Source: Dama dama (Eukaryota; Chordata; Mammalia; Artiodactyla; Cervidae). Taken from it: a DNA stretch of 64,000 nucleotides. This document shows, in pieces, positions 54,925 to 64,000 of this stretch (positions within the stretch are counted from its first letter, which is position 1; every line of letters starts with the position of its first letter). The position numbers were made by a program, and so were the translations under genes. The notes below the pieces were generated by a model. It did no database searches. It was not told the DNA's origin and saw only the letters and a program-made list of their open reading frames with translations. Location of the stretch: positions 11,985,501 through 12,049,500 of the forward strand of contig NC_083701.1 in the NCBI RefSeq assembly GCF_033118175.1, written 5' to 3'.

Positions 54925-55099
54925 CAGCCATGAAATTAAAAGGCACTTACTCCTTGGAAGGAAAGTTATGGCCAACCTAGACAGCATATTAAAAAGCAGA
55001 GACATTACTTTGCCAACAAAGGTCAAGGCTATGGTTTTTCCAGTCGTCATGTGTGGATGTGAGAGTTGGACTGTAAAGAAAGCTGAGCGCCGAAGAATT
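54925..55099 (+). mobile_element. BovB: BovB LINE, left piece of a split copy
   Basis: catgaaattaaaaggcactt, accatgaccaaccta-like text, cattactttgccaacaaagg and gagagttggactgtaaagaa: same ORF2 C-terminal segment as 53500-53680. It ends at agcgccgaagaatt, the target of the large L1, and resumes at 62063. Confidence 0.94.
55086..55099. repeat. Left target-site duplication of the 6.95-kb L1
   Basis: agcgccgaagaatt, identical to 62049-62062, and itself part of the BovB sequence. Confidence 0.95.
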
Positions 55100-55462
55100 T
55101 TTTTTTTTCTTTTCATTTATTTTTATTAGTTGGAGGCTAACTACTTTACAATATTGTAGTGCGTTTTACCATACATTGACATGAATCAGCCATGGATTTA
55201 CATGTGTTTCCCATCCCGATCCCCGCTAACGCCTCCCTCTCCATCCCATCCCTCTGGGTCTTCCCAGTGCACCAGCCCTGAGCACTTGTCTCATGCATCC
55301 AACCTGTGCTGGTGGTCTGTCTCACCCTTGATAGTATACTTGTTTCAATGCTATTCTCTCAGAACATCCCACCCTTGCCTTCTCCCACAGAGTCCAAAAG
55401 TCTGTTCTGTACATCTGTGTCTCTTTTTCTGTTTTGCATATAGGGTTATCGTTACCATCTTT

Positions 55463-58400
55463 TTAAATTCCATATATATGTGTTAGTATATTGTATTGGT
55501 CTTTATCTTTCTGGCTTACTTCACTCTGTATAATGGGCTCCAGTTTCATCCATCTCATTAGAACTGATTCAAATGAATTCTTTTTAATGGCTGAGTAATA
55601 TTCCATGGTGTATATGTACCATAGCTTCCTTATCCATTCGTCTGCTTATGGACATCTAGTTTGCTTCCATGTCCTGGCTATTATAAACAGTGCTGCAATG
55701 AACATTGGGGTGCATGTGTCTCTTTCAGATCTAGTTTCCTCGGTGTGTGTACCCAGGAGTGGGATTGCTGGGTCATATGGCAATTCTATTTCCAGTTTTT
55801 TAAGGAATCTCCACACTGTTCTCCATAGTGGCTGTACTAGTTTGCATTCCCACCAACAGTGTAAGAGGGTTCCCTTTTCTCCACACCCTCTCCAGCATTT
55901 ATTGCTTGTAGACTTTTGGATAGCAGCCATCCTGACTGGCCTGTAATGGTACCTTGTTGTGGTTTTGATTTGCATTTCTCTGATAATGAGTGATGTTGAG
56001 CATCTTTTCATGTGTTTGTTAGCCATCTGTATGTCTTCTTTGGAGAAATATCTGTTTAGATCTTTGGCCCATTTTTTGATTGGGTCATTTATTTTTCTGG
56101 AATTGAGCTGCAGGAGTTGCTTGTATATTTTTGAGATTAATCCTTTGTCTGTTGCTTTGTTTGCTATTATTTTCACCCAATCTGAGGGCTGTCTTTTCAC
56201 CTTGCTTATAGTTTCCTTTGTTGTGCAAAAGCTTTTAAGTTTAATTAGGTCCCATTTGTTTATTTTTGCTTTTATTTCCAATATTCTTGGAGGTGGGTCA
56301 TAGAGGATCCTGCTGTGATTTATGTCAGAGAGTGTTTTGCCTATGTTCTCCTCTAGGAGTTTTATAGTTTCTGGTCTTACATTTAGATCTTTAATCCATT
56401 TTGAGTTTATTTCTGTGTATGGTGTTAGAAAGTGTTCTAGTTTCATTCTTGTACAAGTGGTTGACCAGTTTTCCCAGCACCACTTGTTAAAGAGGTTGTC
56501 TTTTTTCCATTGTATATCCTTGCCTCCTTTGTCGAAGATAAGGTGTCCATAGGTTCATGGATTTATCTCTGGGCTTTCTGTTCTGTTCCATTGATCTATA
56601 TTTCTGTCTTTGTGCCAGTACCATACTGTCTTGATGACTGTGGCTTTGTAGTATAGTCTGAAGTCAGGCAGGTTGATTCCTCCAGTTCCATTCTTCTTTC
56701 TCAAGATTACTTTGGCTATTCGAGTTTTTTTGTATTTCCATACAAATTGTGAAATTCTTTGTTCTAGTTCTGTGAAAAATACTGTTGGTAGCTTGATAGG
56801 GATTGCATTGAATCTATAGATTGCTTTGGGTAGTATAGCCATTTTGACAATATTGATTCTTCCAATCCATGAACACGGTATATTTCTCCATCTGTTTGTG
56901 TCCTCTTTGATTTCTTTCATCAGTAGTTTATAGTTTTCTATATATAGGTCTTTCGTTTCTTTAGGTAGATAAACAATACCATTGCAATGGTGAATGGTAT
57001 TGTTTCCTTAATTTCTCTGTTTTCTCATTGTTAGTGTATAGGAATGCAAGGGATTTCTGTGTGTTAATTTTATATCCTGCAACATTACTGTATTCATTGA
57101 TTAGCTGTAGTAATTTTCTGGTAGAGTCTTTAGGGTTTTCTATGTAGAGGATAATGTCATCTGCAAACAGTGAGAGTTTCACTTCTTCTTTTCCTATCTG
57201 GATTCCTTTAATTTCTTTTTCTGCTCTGATTGCTGTGGCCAAAACTTCCAACACTATGTTGAATAGTAGTGGTGAGAGTGGGCACCCTTGTCTTGTTCCT
57301 GACTTTAAGGGAAATGCTTTCAGGTTTTCACCATGGAAGATAATGTTTGCTGTGGGTTTGTCATATATAGCTTTTATTATGTTCAGGTATGTTCCTTCTA
57401 TGCCTGCTTTCTGGAGAGTTTTAATCATAAATGGATGCTGAATTTTGTCAAAGGCTTTCTCTGCATCTATTGAGATAATCATATGGTTTTTATCTTTCAA
57501 TTTGTTAATGTGGTGTATTACATTGATTGATTTGTGGATATTAAAGAATCCTTGCATTCCTGGGATAAAGCCCACATGGTCATGATGTATGATATTTTTA
57601 ATATGTTGTTGGATCCTGTTTGCTAGAATTTTGTTAAGGATTTTTGCATCTATGTTCATCAGTGATATTGGCCTGTAGTTTTCTTTTTTTGCTGCATCCT
57701 TGTCTGGTTTTGGAATTAGGGTGATGGTGGCCTCATAGAATGAGTTTGGAAGTTTGCCTTCTTCTGCAATTTTCTGAAGAGTTTGAGTAAGATAGGTGTT
57801 AGCTCTTCTCTAAATTTTTGGTAGAATTCAGTTGTGAAGCCATCTGGTCCTGGACTTTTGTTTGCTAGAAGATTTCTGATTACACTTTCGATTTCCGTGT
57901 TCGTGATCGGTCTGTTAAGATCTTCTATTTCTTCCTGGTTCAGTTTTGGCAAGTTATACTTTTCTAAGAATTTGTCCATTTCTTCCAAGTTGTCCATTTT
58001 ATTGGCATAGAGCTGCTGGTAGTAGTCTCTTATGATCCTTTGTATTTCAGTGTTGTCTGTTGTGATCTCTCCATTTTCATTTCTAATTTTGTTGATTTGG
58101 TTCTTCTCCCTTTGTTTCTTGATGAGTCTGGCTAACGGCTTGTCAATTTTATTTACCTTTTCAAAAAACCAGCTTTTAGCTTTGTTGATTTTTGCTATGG
58201 TCTCTTTTGTTTCTTTTGCATTTATTTCTGCCCTAATTTTTAAGATTTCTTTCCTTCTACTAACCCTGGGGTTCTTCATTTCTTCCTTCTCTAGTTGCCT
58301 TTGGTGTAGAGTTAGGTTATTTATTTGACTTTTTTCTTGTTTCTTGAGGTAAGCCTGTATTGCTATGAACCTTCCCCTTAGCACTGCTTTTACAGTGTCC

Positions 58401-58660
58401 CATAGGTCTTGGGTTGTTGTGTTTTCATTTTCATTTGTTTCTATGCATATTTTGATTTCTTTTTTGATTTCTTCTATGATTTGTTCATTATTCAGAAGCA
58501 TGTTATTTAGCCTCCATATGTTGGAATTTTTAATAGTTTTTTTTCCTGTAATTGAGATCTAATCTTACTGCACTGTGGTCAGAAAAGATGACTGGAATGA
58601 TTTCAATTTTTTTGAATTTTCCAAGACCAGATTTATGGCCCAGGATGTGATCTATTCTGG
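55463..58660 (-). pseudogene. L1 ORF2 remnant (endonuclease start missing)
   Basis: Starts inside the endonuclease domain (DHILGHK-like text, then IFSDHSAVRLDLNYR) and runs through the RT. Blocks seen: NKSPGPDGFTTEFYQKF, SIDAEKAFDKIQH, GTRQGCPLSP and FADD (FADDIILYIENP), then the C-terminal part with NKCWRGCGEKG. Lesions read directly: a 1-base loss near 57785 shifts frame after the NKSPGPDG block, a deletion/palindrome near 56965-57000 breaks the frame downstream of FADD, an in-frame stop at about 56552 (CGA to TGA type), and another stop near 55643. The ORF2 stop is TAA at 55463-55465. No working enzyme is possible. Confidence 0.94.
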
Positions 58661-58670
58661 AGAGTTTCTA
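58655..58670 (-). other. ORF1-ORF2 deletion junction
   Basis: On the - strand ORF1 text (ITADLSIETL) runs within about 5 bases into ORF2 endonuclease text (NRSHPG in the shifted frame, DHILGHK in the ORF2 frame). The shared string actctcca lies at the switch. About 1.3-1.4 kb normally between these points is absent. Confidence 0.85.
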
Positions 58671-59413
58671 TTGAAAGATCAGCTGTTATCCTTATGGGAA
58701 TCCCCTTGTGTGTTATTTGTTGTTTCTCCCTTGCTGCTTTTAATATTTGTTCTTTGTGTTTGATCTTTGTTAATTTGACTAATATGTGTCTTGGTGTGTT
58801 TTGCCTTGGGTTTATCCTGTTTGGGACTCTCTGGGTTTCTTGGACTTGGGTGGCTATTTCCTTCCCCATTTTGGGGAAGTTTTCAGCTATTATCTCCTCG
58901 AGTATCTTCTCATGGCCTTTCTTTTTGTCTTCTTCTTCTGGGACTCCTATGATTCAAATGTTGGGACGTTTCACATTTTCCCAGAGGTCCCCGAGGTTGT
59001 CCTCATTTGTCTTAATTCTTTTTTCTTTTTTCTTCTGTGCTTCATTTATTTCCACCATTTTATCTTCTACCTCACTTATCCTATCTTCTGCCTCCATTAA
59101 TCTACTCTTGGTTCCCTCCAGAGTGTTTTTGATCTCATTTGTTGCATTATTCATTTTTTTTTGCATTATTCATTTTTAATTGACTCTTTTTTATTTCTTC
59201 TAGGTCCTTGTTAAACGTTTCTTGCATCTTCTCAATACTTGTCTCCAGGTTATTTATCTGTAACTCCATTTTGTTTTCAAGATTTTGGATCATTTTTATT
59301 ATCATTATTCTAAATTCTTTTTCAGGTAGATTCCCTATCTCCTCCTCTTTTGTTTAGCTTGGTGGGCATTTTTCATGTTCCTTTACCTGCTGGGTATTTC
59401 TCTGCCTTTTCAT
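58660..59413 (-). pseudogene. L1 ORF1 remnant (C-terminal end missing)
   Basis: From the putative ATG at 59413 the - strand reads MKRQRNTQQVKEHEKCPPS, then a stop (TAA, 59354-59356, probably CAA in the parent). The frame then continues with the coiled-coil region (KMIQNLENKMELQINNLET, EAEDRISEVEDKMVEIN). A 19-bp duplication near 59142-59177 adds a frameshift. After KRPNI a TGA replaces an expected CGA (58954-58956), and the nucleic-acid-binding domain follows (PRHILVKLTKIKHKEQIL, EKQQITHKGIPIRITADLS) before the deletion. ORF1 protein normally coats L1 RNA as a trimer. This copy cannot be made intact. Confidence 0.92.
59142..59177. repeat. 19-bp tandem duplication in L1 ORF1
   Basis: ttgcattattcattttt is found at 59142 and 59161, a period of 19 that is not a multiple of three and so shifts the ORF1 frame. 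Confidence 0.9.
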
Positions 59414-62048
59414 TTTGTTTAGATTGCTGTGTTTGGGGTGGCCTTTTTGTATTCTGGTAGTCTGTGGTTCCTTTTTATTGTGGAGGTTTCTCCCAGTGGG
59501 TGGGGCTGGGTATTTGGCTTGTCGAGGTTTGCTGTTTAGAGAAGCTTGTGTCGGTGTTCTGGTGGATGGAGCTGGATTTCTTCTCTCTGGAGTGCACTGG
59601 AGTGTCCAGTAGTGAGTTTTGAGATGGGTCTATGGGTTTGGTGTGACTTTGGGCAGCTTGTATATTGACGCTCAGGGCTATATTCCTGCATTGCTGGATA
59701 ATTTGCGTGGTATGTCTTGCTCTGGAATTTATTGGCTCTTGGGTGGTGGTTGGTTTCAGTGTAGGTATGGAGGCTTTTGGATGATCTCTTATTAATTAAT
59801 GTTCCCTGTAGTCAGGAGTTTTCTGGTGTTCTCCGGTTTTGGGCTTAAGCCTCTTGCCTCTGGGTTTCAGTCTTATTCTTTCAGTAGCCTCACGATTTCT
59901 CCCTCCATACAGCACTGATAATAAAACTTCTAGGTTAATGGTGAAAGGATTCTCCACAGTGAGGGACACCCAAAGAGGTTCACAGAGTTACATGAAGAAG
60001 AGGAGAGGGAGGAAGGAGATAGAGGTGAGCAGGAGGGGAAAAAGGAGGATTCAAGAGAGGAGAGACAGATCTAGTTGTACTCTGTTCCCTAAGTGTTCTC
60101 CGCAGCCCAGAATACCCACAGAGATTCACAGAATTGGATTGAGAAGAGAAAGGGGAGGGAGGAAATAGAGGTGATCTGGGGGAGAAAAAAGAGAATCAAA
60201 AGGGGGAGAGAGTGATCAAACCAGTAATCACACTCCTGAGTAAAAATGGGTACTGAAGGTTGGATTCTTAAATGTCCAAAATTGATATCAAATACTGAAA
60301 AACAAAGATTAAAAATCTAGAGTAGAGGTTAGACTCTTAAAAATACAATAGTAAAAAACCACAAAAACAAAAAAATTTAAGAAATATATATGGAGTTCGC
60401 TTTAAAAATAGGGTCCTTTTTTTTTTTTTTTTTTTGGCCAGGTTATAGTGGGTTATAAAAATGAAAATTAAGGAGTAATAGAGAAGTAATAGAGGACTTC
60501 AAAGAAAAAGTAAAAAAAGAAAGAGAAAAAATATTTTTTTTAAATTAAAAATAAAATAAATAGTAGTAAAAATATATCTAGGAATTTCTCTGGAGCTGCT
60601 GCAGGCAGTGTGGGTTCAGTTCAGTTTCAGATAGCTCCTTGTTCGAGCTTACACTTCTTGCTATCTATAGGCCCCTTCCAGTGTAGTCGGTGTTAACTAC
60701 GGGGATTTTAATCTGTTGCACCGGTCACTTCTGAAGCGGTTTCCTTTGTTTCTTTGGCTTCTGTTTGCAGGTCTCTTCAGTGTCTAATTTCTGCCCTGAC
60801 ACACACGGGCAGAAGCGGTCTCTTGTTTAGGTTCGCTTGTTCAGTCGTGCTGTGGGGAGGGAAGGGCCCTGCAGACAAATGTCACTGGCCTGTGTGGGGA
60901 GCACTCGCAGTGTTGCGGCCACACTGGGTTTGCCCCCGCACAGGGCGGGTTTGTGTGCTTTCCCGATCTACACTGCTCAGGCTTCAGGCTGGTCTCCAGG
61001 GAGGGGGCCGTGAGTTGCGTGGACTTCCCAGGCCTAAGCCACTCAGAGTCAGGTTTTCAGGTATTCCACAAAAGCACAGACTTGGTTGGGCCTGCGTTTT
61101 GTGCCTTCCCCAGTCAGAGCAGCTCAGGCAGCCAGGAGCTTGACGGGCGCACTCTCCCCGGGTGCAGGGTGCCTTATCCCCTCTGCGGTCCCAGCCTCAG
61201 TTTCTGCACGCACCGGTGGGGTGCGCCTTGTGTCAGTTCTGGGGAGCTGGACTCTAGCTGCGACCCTCCCAGGGGATGTCGACCATCCAGAATCTCAAGA
61301 AGTCTTTGGTTAGAAGCTGGAAGCCTGTTTGCAGTTTGGTAGGGGATGCTGTCTCTGGGGCCGAGTGTGCCCCTTTCCCCTCCCCTCTGCCTCCTGCCTC
61401 TGGCAGGGGATGGGCCGGTCCGCTGCCAGGTAGCTCTTCTTTGGTATTTGCTCAGTCCTTCGTTCTGGGAACTGGAGGGTAGTGCCTAAGTTTAGGGCTT
61501 TTCCCAACTTAATTCTCTCTCTCTTGCTATCCCACAGTTTAAGTTGCTATCTCACGTTAGCTCCCCCCGATTGCCCTCAGGGCATTTGGCCCATCCCTTA
61601 CTCTAAGCAATGCCACCCGCTCCTCTTTGTTCCGCCCCCACTTGCTGGTGGCGGATGCGAGCGTCTGGGGTACTTTTCTGCTGGGAGTTGCTTTTAGGCA
61701 TGTAATCTGTGGGTTTTATTTATTTTTCCTCCCAGTTAGGTTGCCCTCTGAGATTCGAAAACTTCCCCCAGACCCGCCAGTGAGAGGGTTTCCTGGTGTT
61801 TGGAAATTTCCTCTATTATGACTCCCTTCCCAGGATGGATCTCCGTCCCTAACTCTATTGTCTCTCTTTTTATCTTTTATATTTTCTCCTACCTCCTTTC
61901 GAAGAGAATGGGCTGCTTTTCTGGGTGTCTGATGTCCTCTGCTAGCGGTCAGAAGTTTTTTTGTGGAGTTTGCTCAGCGTTCAAATGTTTGTTCGATGAA
62001 TTTGTGGGGGAAAAAGTGGTCTCCCTGTCCTATTCCTCCGCCATCTTC
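59414..62048 (-). promoter_or_regulatory. L1 5' UTR (internal promoter region)
   Basis: About 2.6 kb upstream of ORF1 on the - strand. The outer 1.4 kb (60620-62048) is GC- and CpG-rich, unlike the rest of the window, and the first bases contain aagatggcgg, a YY1-like site that is also placed at the start of human L1. An A/T-rich stretch with a T run (60418-60436) lies in the middle. Open frames here on the + strand (for example 60754-61342) overlap in several frames and reflect high GC rather than genes. Confidence 0.8.
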
Positions 62049-62062
62049 AGCGCCGAAGAATT
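62049..62062. repeat. Right target-site duplication of the 6.95-kb L1
   Basis: agcgccgaagaatt, identical to 55086-55099. It directly follows the L1 5' end. Confidence 0.95.
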
Positions 62063-62443
62063 GATGCTTTTGAACTGTGGTGTTGGAGAAGACTCTTGAG
62101 AGTCCCTTGGACTGCAAGGAGATCCAACCAGTCCATCCTAAAGGAGATCAGTCCTGGGTGTTCATTGGAAGAACTGATGTTGAAGCTGAAACTCCAATAC
62201 TTTGGCCACCTGATGCGAAGGGCTGACTTATTTGAAAAGACCCTGATGCTGGGAGGGATTGAGGGCAGGTAGAGAAGGGGACAACAGAGGATGAGATGGT
62301 TGACTGGCATCACCGACTCCATGGACATGAATTTGGGTGGACTCCAGGAGTAAGTGATGGACAGGGGGTCCTGGCGTGCTGCAGTCCATGAGGTTTACAA
62401 AGAGTCAGACATGACTGAGCAACTAAACTGAACTGAACTGACA
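62063..62443 (+). mobile_element. BovB: BovB LINE, right piece of the split copy (3' end)
   Basis: Resumes gatgcttttgaactgtggtg, then ctgaaactccaatactttgg, gggattgagggcaggtagag and agtgatggacagggggtcct, ending with the BovB-type terminal repeat aactgaactgaactga. Confidence 0.95.
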
Positions 62444-62944
62444 GTATTTAATCAATTACTTGAGATATTCAACACTATAAACTTTGTGTTAGTTTTGCCC
62501 AGTTGTAGGCTAACACAACATGAGCATGTTTAAGGTAAGCCAGGCTAAGCTATACTGTCTGATGAGGTAGGTGTATGAAATGCCCTTTGATCTCAGATAT
62601 TTTCAACCTATAGTGGGTTTATCAGGATGTAGCCCATTGTAGATCAAAGAAGCTCTGTATTTAGTTTTCCTTGTGAGGCTTTGCCCAAGTCTTTAGAAAT
62701 AGAATATAGATCCTAGAGTAAAGCACATCAGGGTCCCTGTTTCATTAAGTTACTGTTTAACAAGGACACGTAGCTTGTCTTCTGTAAGCCTGACTTGCCT
62801 TTTGCATGATAGGGAACCTACTCCTTTCTCACAATGTTGTACAAGTACAGCATTTAGAGAAATGTCTTAGGAAATGGTAATGACCCCACTCACCAGCCTC
62901 CAAGCAAAAGATAGGGCTGGGAGTGTGTTTAGACAGGTAGGCAG
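62444..62944. other. No gene or repeat recognised
   Basis: Anonymous sequence. Confidence 0.4.
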
Positions 62945-63065
62945 TTCCACATAATAACTAAGATTAAGAGTCATGCACTTATGGATTTGAATGCTAGTTC
63001 TGCCATTTGCACCTTTGGGACTTGGGGAAGTGACTCAGCCTCTCCATAGAAGACAGAATTGACCA
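62945..63065 (+). mobile_element. MIR: MIR relic
   Basis: taagattaagagtcatgcac, ttatggatttgaatgctagt, tctgccatttgcacctttgg and gacttggggaagtgactcag, in MIR order. Confidence 0.7.
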
Positions 63066-63126
63066 GTTATACTGCTGGAGTGCATACCATGATGCCTTTC
63101 CCAGATTCCTTTTCAGGAATGACAGT

Positions 63127-63328
63127 GAAAAGTGAAAGTGAAAGCTGCTCAGTCATGTCCAACTCTTTGCAATCCCATGGACTATACAGTCCATGGAATT
63201 CTCCAGGCCAGAATACTGGAGTGGGTAGCCATTCCCTTCTCTAGGGGATCTTCCAAACCCAGGGATCAAACCCAGGTCTCCCACATTGCAGGTGGATTTG
63301 TTATCAGCTGAGTCACAAGGGAAGCCCA
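63127..63328 (-). mobile_element. Bov-tA: Bov-tA SINE
   Basis: Reverse copy: aagtgaaagtgaaagctgct tail, ggccagaatactggagtggg body, gagtcacaagggaagccc head. No clear target-site duplication. Confidence 0.95.
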
Positions 63329-64000
63329 AGAGAACTGATTTTTCCAACTGCTGTGAGTAGTCCTAGCTGCTGACTCTCAGCTCAAGTCCTCCACAAGAGT
63401 TACCCTTGGTGAGAGTTCCTCACCCAGCATCACAACCCCCTCCTTGGGCAGCTCTTATTTGTGACTCATTGCTTTGGGGGCATAAAGTCTCAGCCCCTGT
63501 CTCCAGGTTGTGACAACTGTAAGAGGCCAGTGTAGCTTCAGAGCTCCCCATGGAGCCAGTTGAGCCCTGTGGGGGCCATCTGTAGCCCATCTTCTGTTAC
63601 TGCCTGATTCTGGTTCTTTCTCTTGCTCCATGGTGTTTATTCTGATAGCATTTCCCAGTACAATGGTCTGTGATGCCAGTCTCAGATAGTTTTTCCATGG
63701 GGAAACAGTCTGCAACAGACATGCAAGTAACCAAAATCCCCAAATCTCAGTGACTAAGTATTTATCTACACAGTTCAGCTCTTCTCCACGTGGTCACTTG
63801 ATGATTTAGACTGATGAAGGCTCTGTTGATGCCTTGTAGCTTTTGAAACAAGCAGAATCTCTAGCTGAAAGTCCCTGCCACAGCTGGGAGAGCATCATCG
63901 GCTCCTATATGCATTGTTCTGAAAGAGATCTGTGACCCTTCCATGCAGACCCTGAACAGACTCTGAGAATGAATGCAGTCACCAAGTCAAGTTGGAAAAA
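63329..64000. other. Anonymous DNA, possible old repeat at the edge
   Basis: No gene. Text near 63730-63760 (aaccaaaatccccaaatctc) faintly resembles the start of the unassigned old repeat at 14931. An 86-codon frame at 63455-63715 (-) shows no domain. Confidence 0.4.

Larger units (their letters stand above)
55100..62048 (-). mobile_element. L1: L1 with both ends, internally deleted (6.95 kb)
   Basis: Reverse orientation: T-rich tail and 3' UTR at 55100-55462, ORF2 remnant to about 58660, ORF1 remnant to 59413, and a long 5' UTR to 62048, where the - strand starts ctgaagatggcggaggaata. Perfect 14-bp target-site duplications flank it. About 1.3-1.4 kb is missing between ORF1 and ORF2 relative to a full L1-BT as I know it (about 8.3 kb). 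It retains the 5' end that most L1 copies lose. Several stops and frameshifts show it is dead. Confidence 0.95.

Noticed and set aside
60754..61342. Overlapping frames of 129 codons on the + strand
   Set aside because: They lie in the GC-rich L1 5' UTR in several frames at once and on the antisense strand. High GC explains the missing stops.
1..64000. A previously undescribed gene system
   Set aside because: I read both strands and found only retroelements, DNA-transposon relics, simple repeats and anonymous DNA. Nothing supports a novel multi-gene system.

Overview
This window is eukaryotic nuclear DNA from a pecoran ruminant (cattle, sheep, goat or deer type). The host group is read from its repeats: BovB LINEs, Bov-tA SINEs with tRNA-Glu-like heads, CHR-type SINEs and the ruminant L1 family (L1-BT type) all occur many times. 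The species cannot be told from the sequence. I found no host protein-coding gene, no intact tRNA or rRNA gene, no CRISPR array and no prokaryotic feature. The window reads as intergenic or deep-intronic DNA. The many short open frames are translations of repeats or chance frames.

Layout. 1-18 kb: mostly anonymous sequence with scattered SINEs, MIR and L2 relics, a hAT-type fossil (3862-4065), old L1 3' pieces and a mariner MITE (16212-16295). 18.3-24.6 kb: a LINE-dense block. It holds a BovB copy (18322-19830) split by a short L1, then a U6 snRNA-L1 chimeric retrocopy (20007-20711) with a perfect 15-bp target-site duplication, then a 3.4-kb L1 (21073-24488) whose 5' half is inverted (twin priming) and also lies between perfect 15-bp duplications. 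25-46 kb: anonymous DNA with SINEs, including a SINE nested inside a dimeric SINE at 30.5-31.0 kb, plus MIR, L2 and L1 pieces. 46.2-46.6 kb: a solo retroviral-type LTR with a duplicated CCAAT block. 47-54 kb: old L1M segments, an MLT1-type LTR, a GT microsatellite and a BovB fragment. 54.9-62.4 kb: a BovB fragment split by a 6.95-kb L1 that keeps both termini but has lost the ORF1 end and the ORF2 endonuclease start, and carries stops and frameshifts. The last 1.5 kb is anonymous apart from a MIR and a SINE.

How the parts relate. The elements form a parasite chain. Autonomous LINEs (L1, BovB) encode the reverse transcriptases, SINEs and the U6 copy are passengers, and nesting with target-site duplications gives relative ages (MIR and L2 oldest, then L1M and MLT1, then BovB, CHR and Bov-tA, with the L1-BT copies among the latest). 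No LINE here has a complete reading frame. The strongest observations are the U6-L1 chimera, the twin-primed L1, the ORF1-ORF2 deletion junction, and two L1s that entered two BovB copies within a few bases of the same BovB position. Family names come from recognition of consensus-like sequence, not from a database search, and outer limits are approximate where no target-site duplication is cited.
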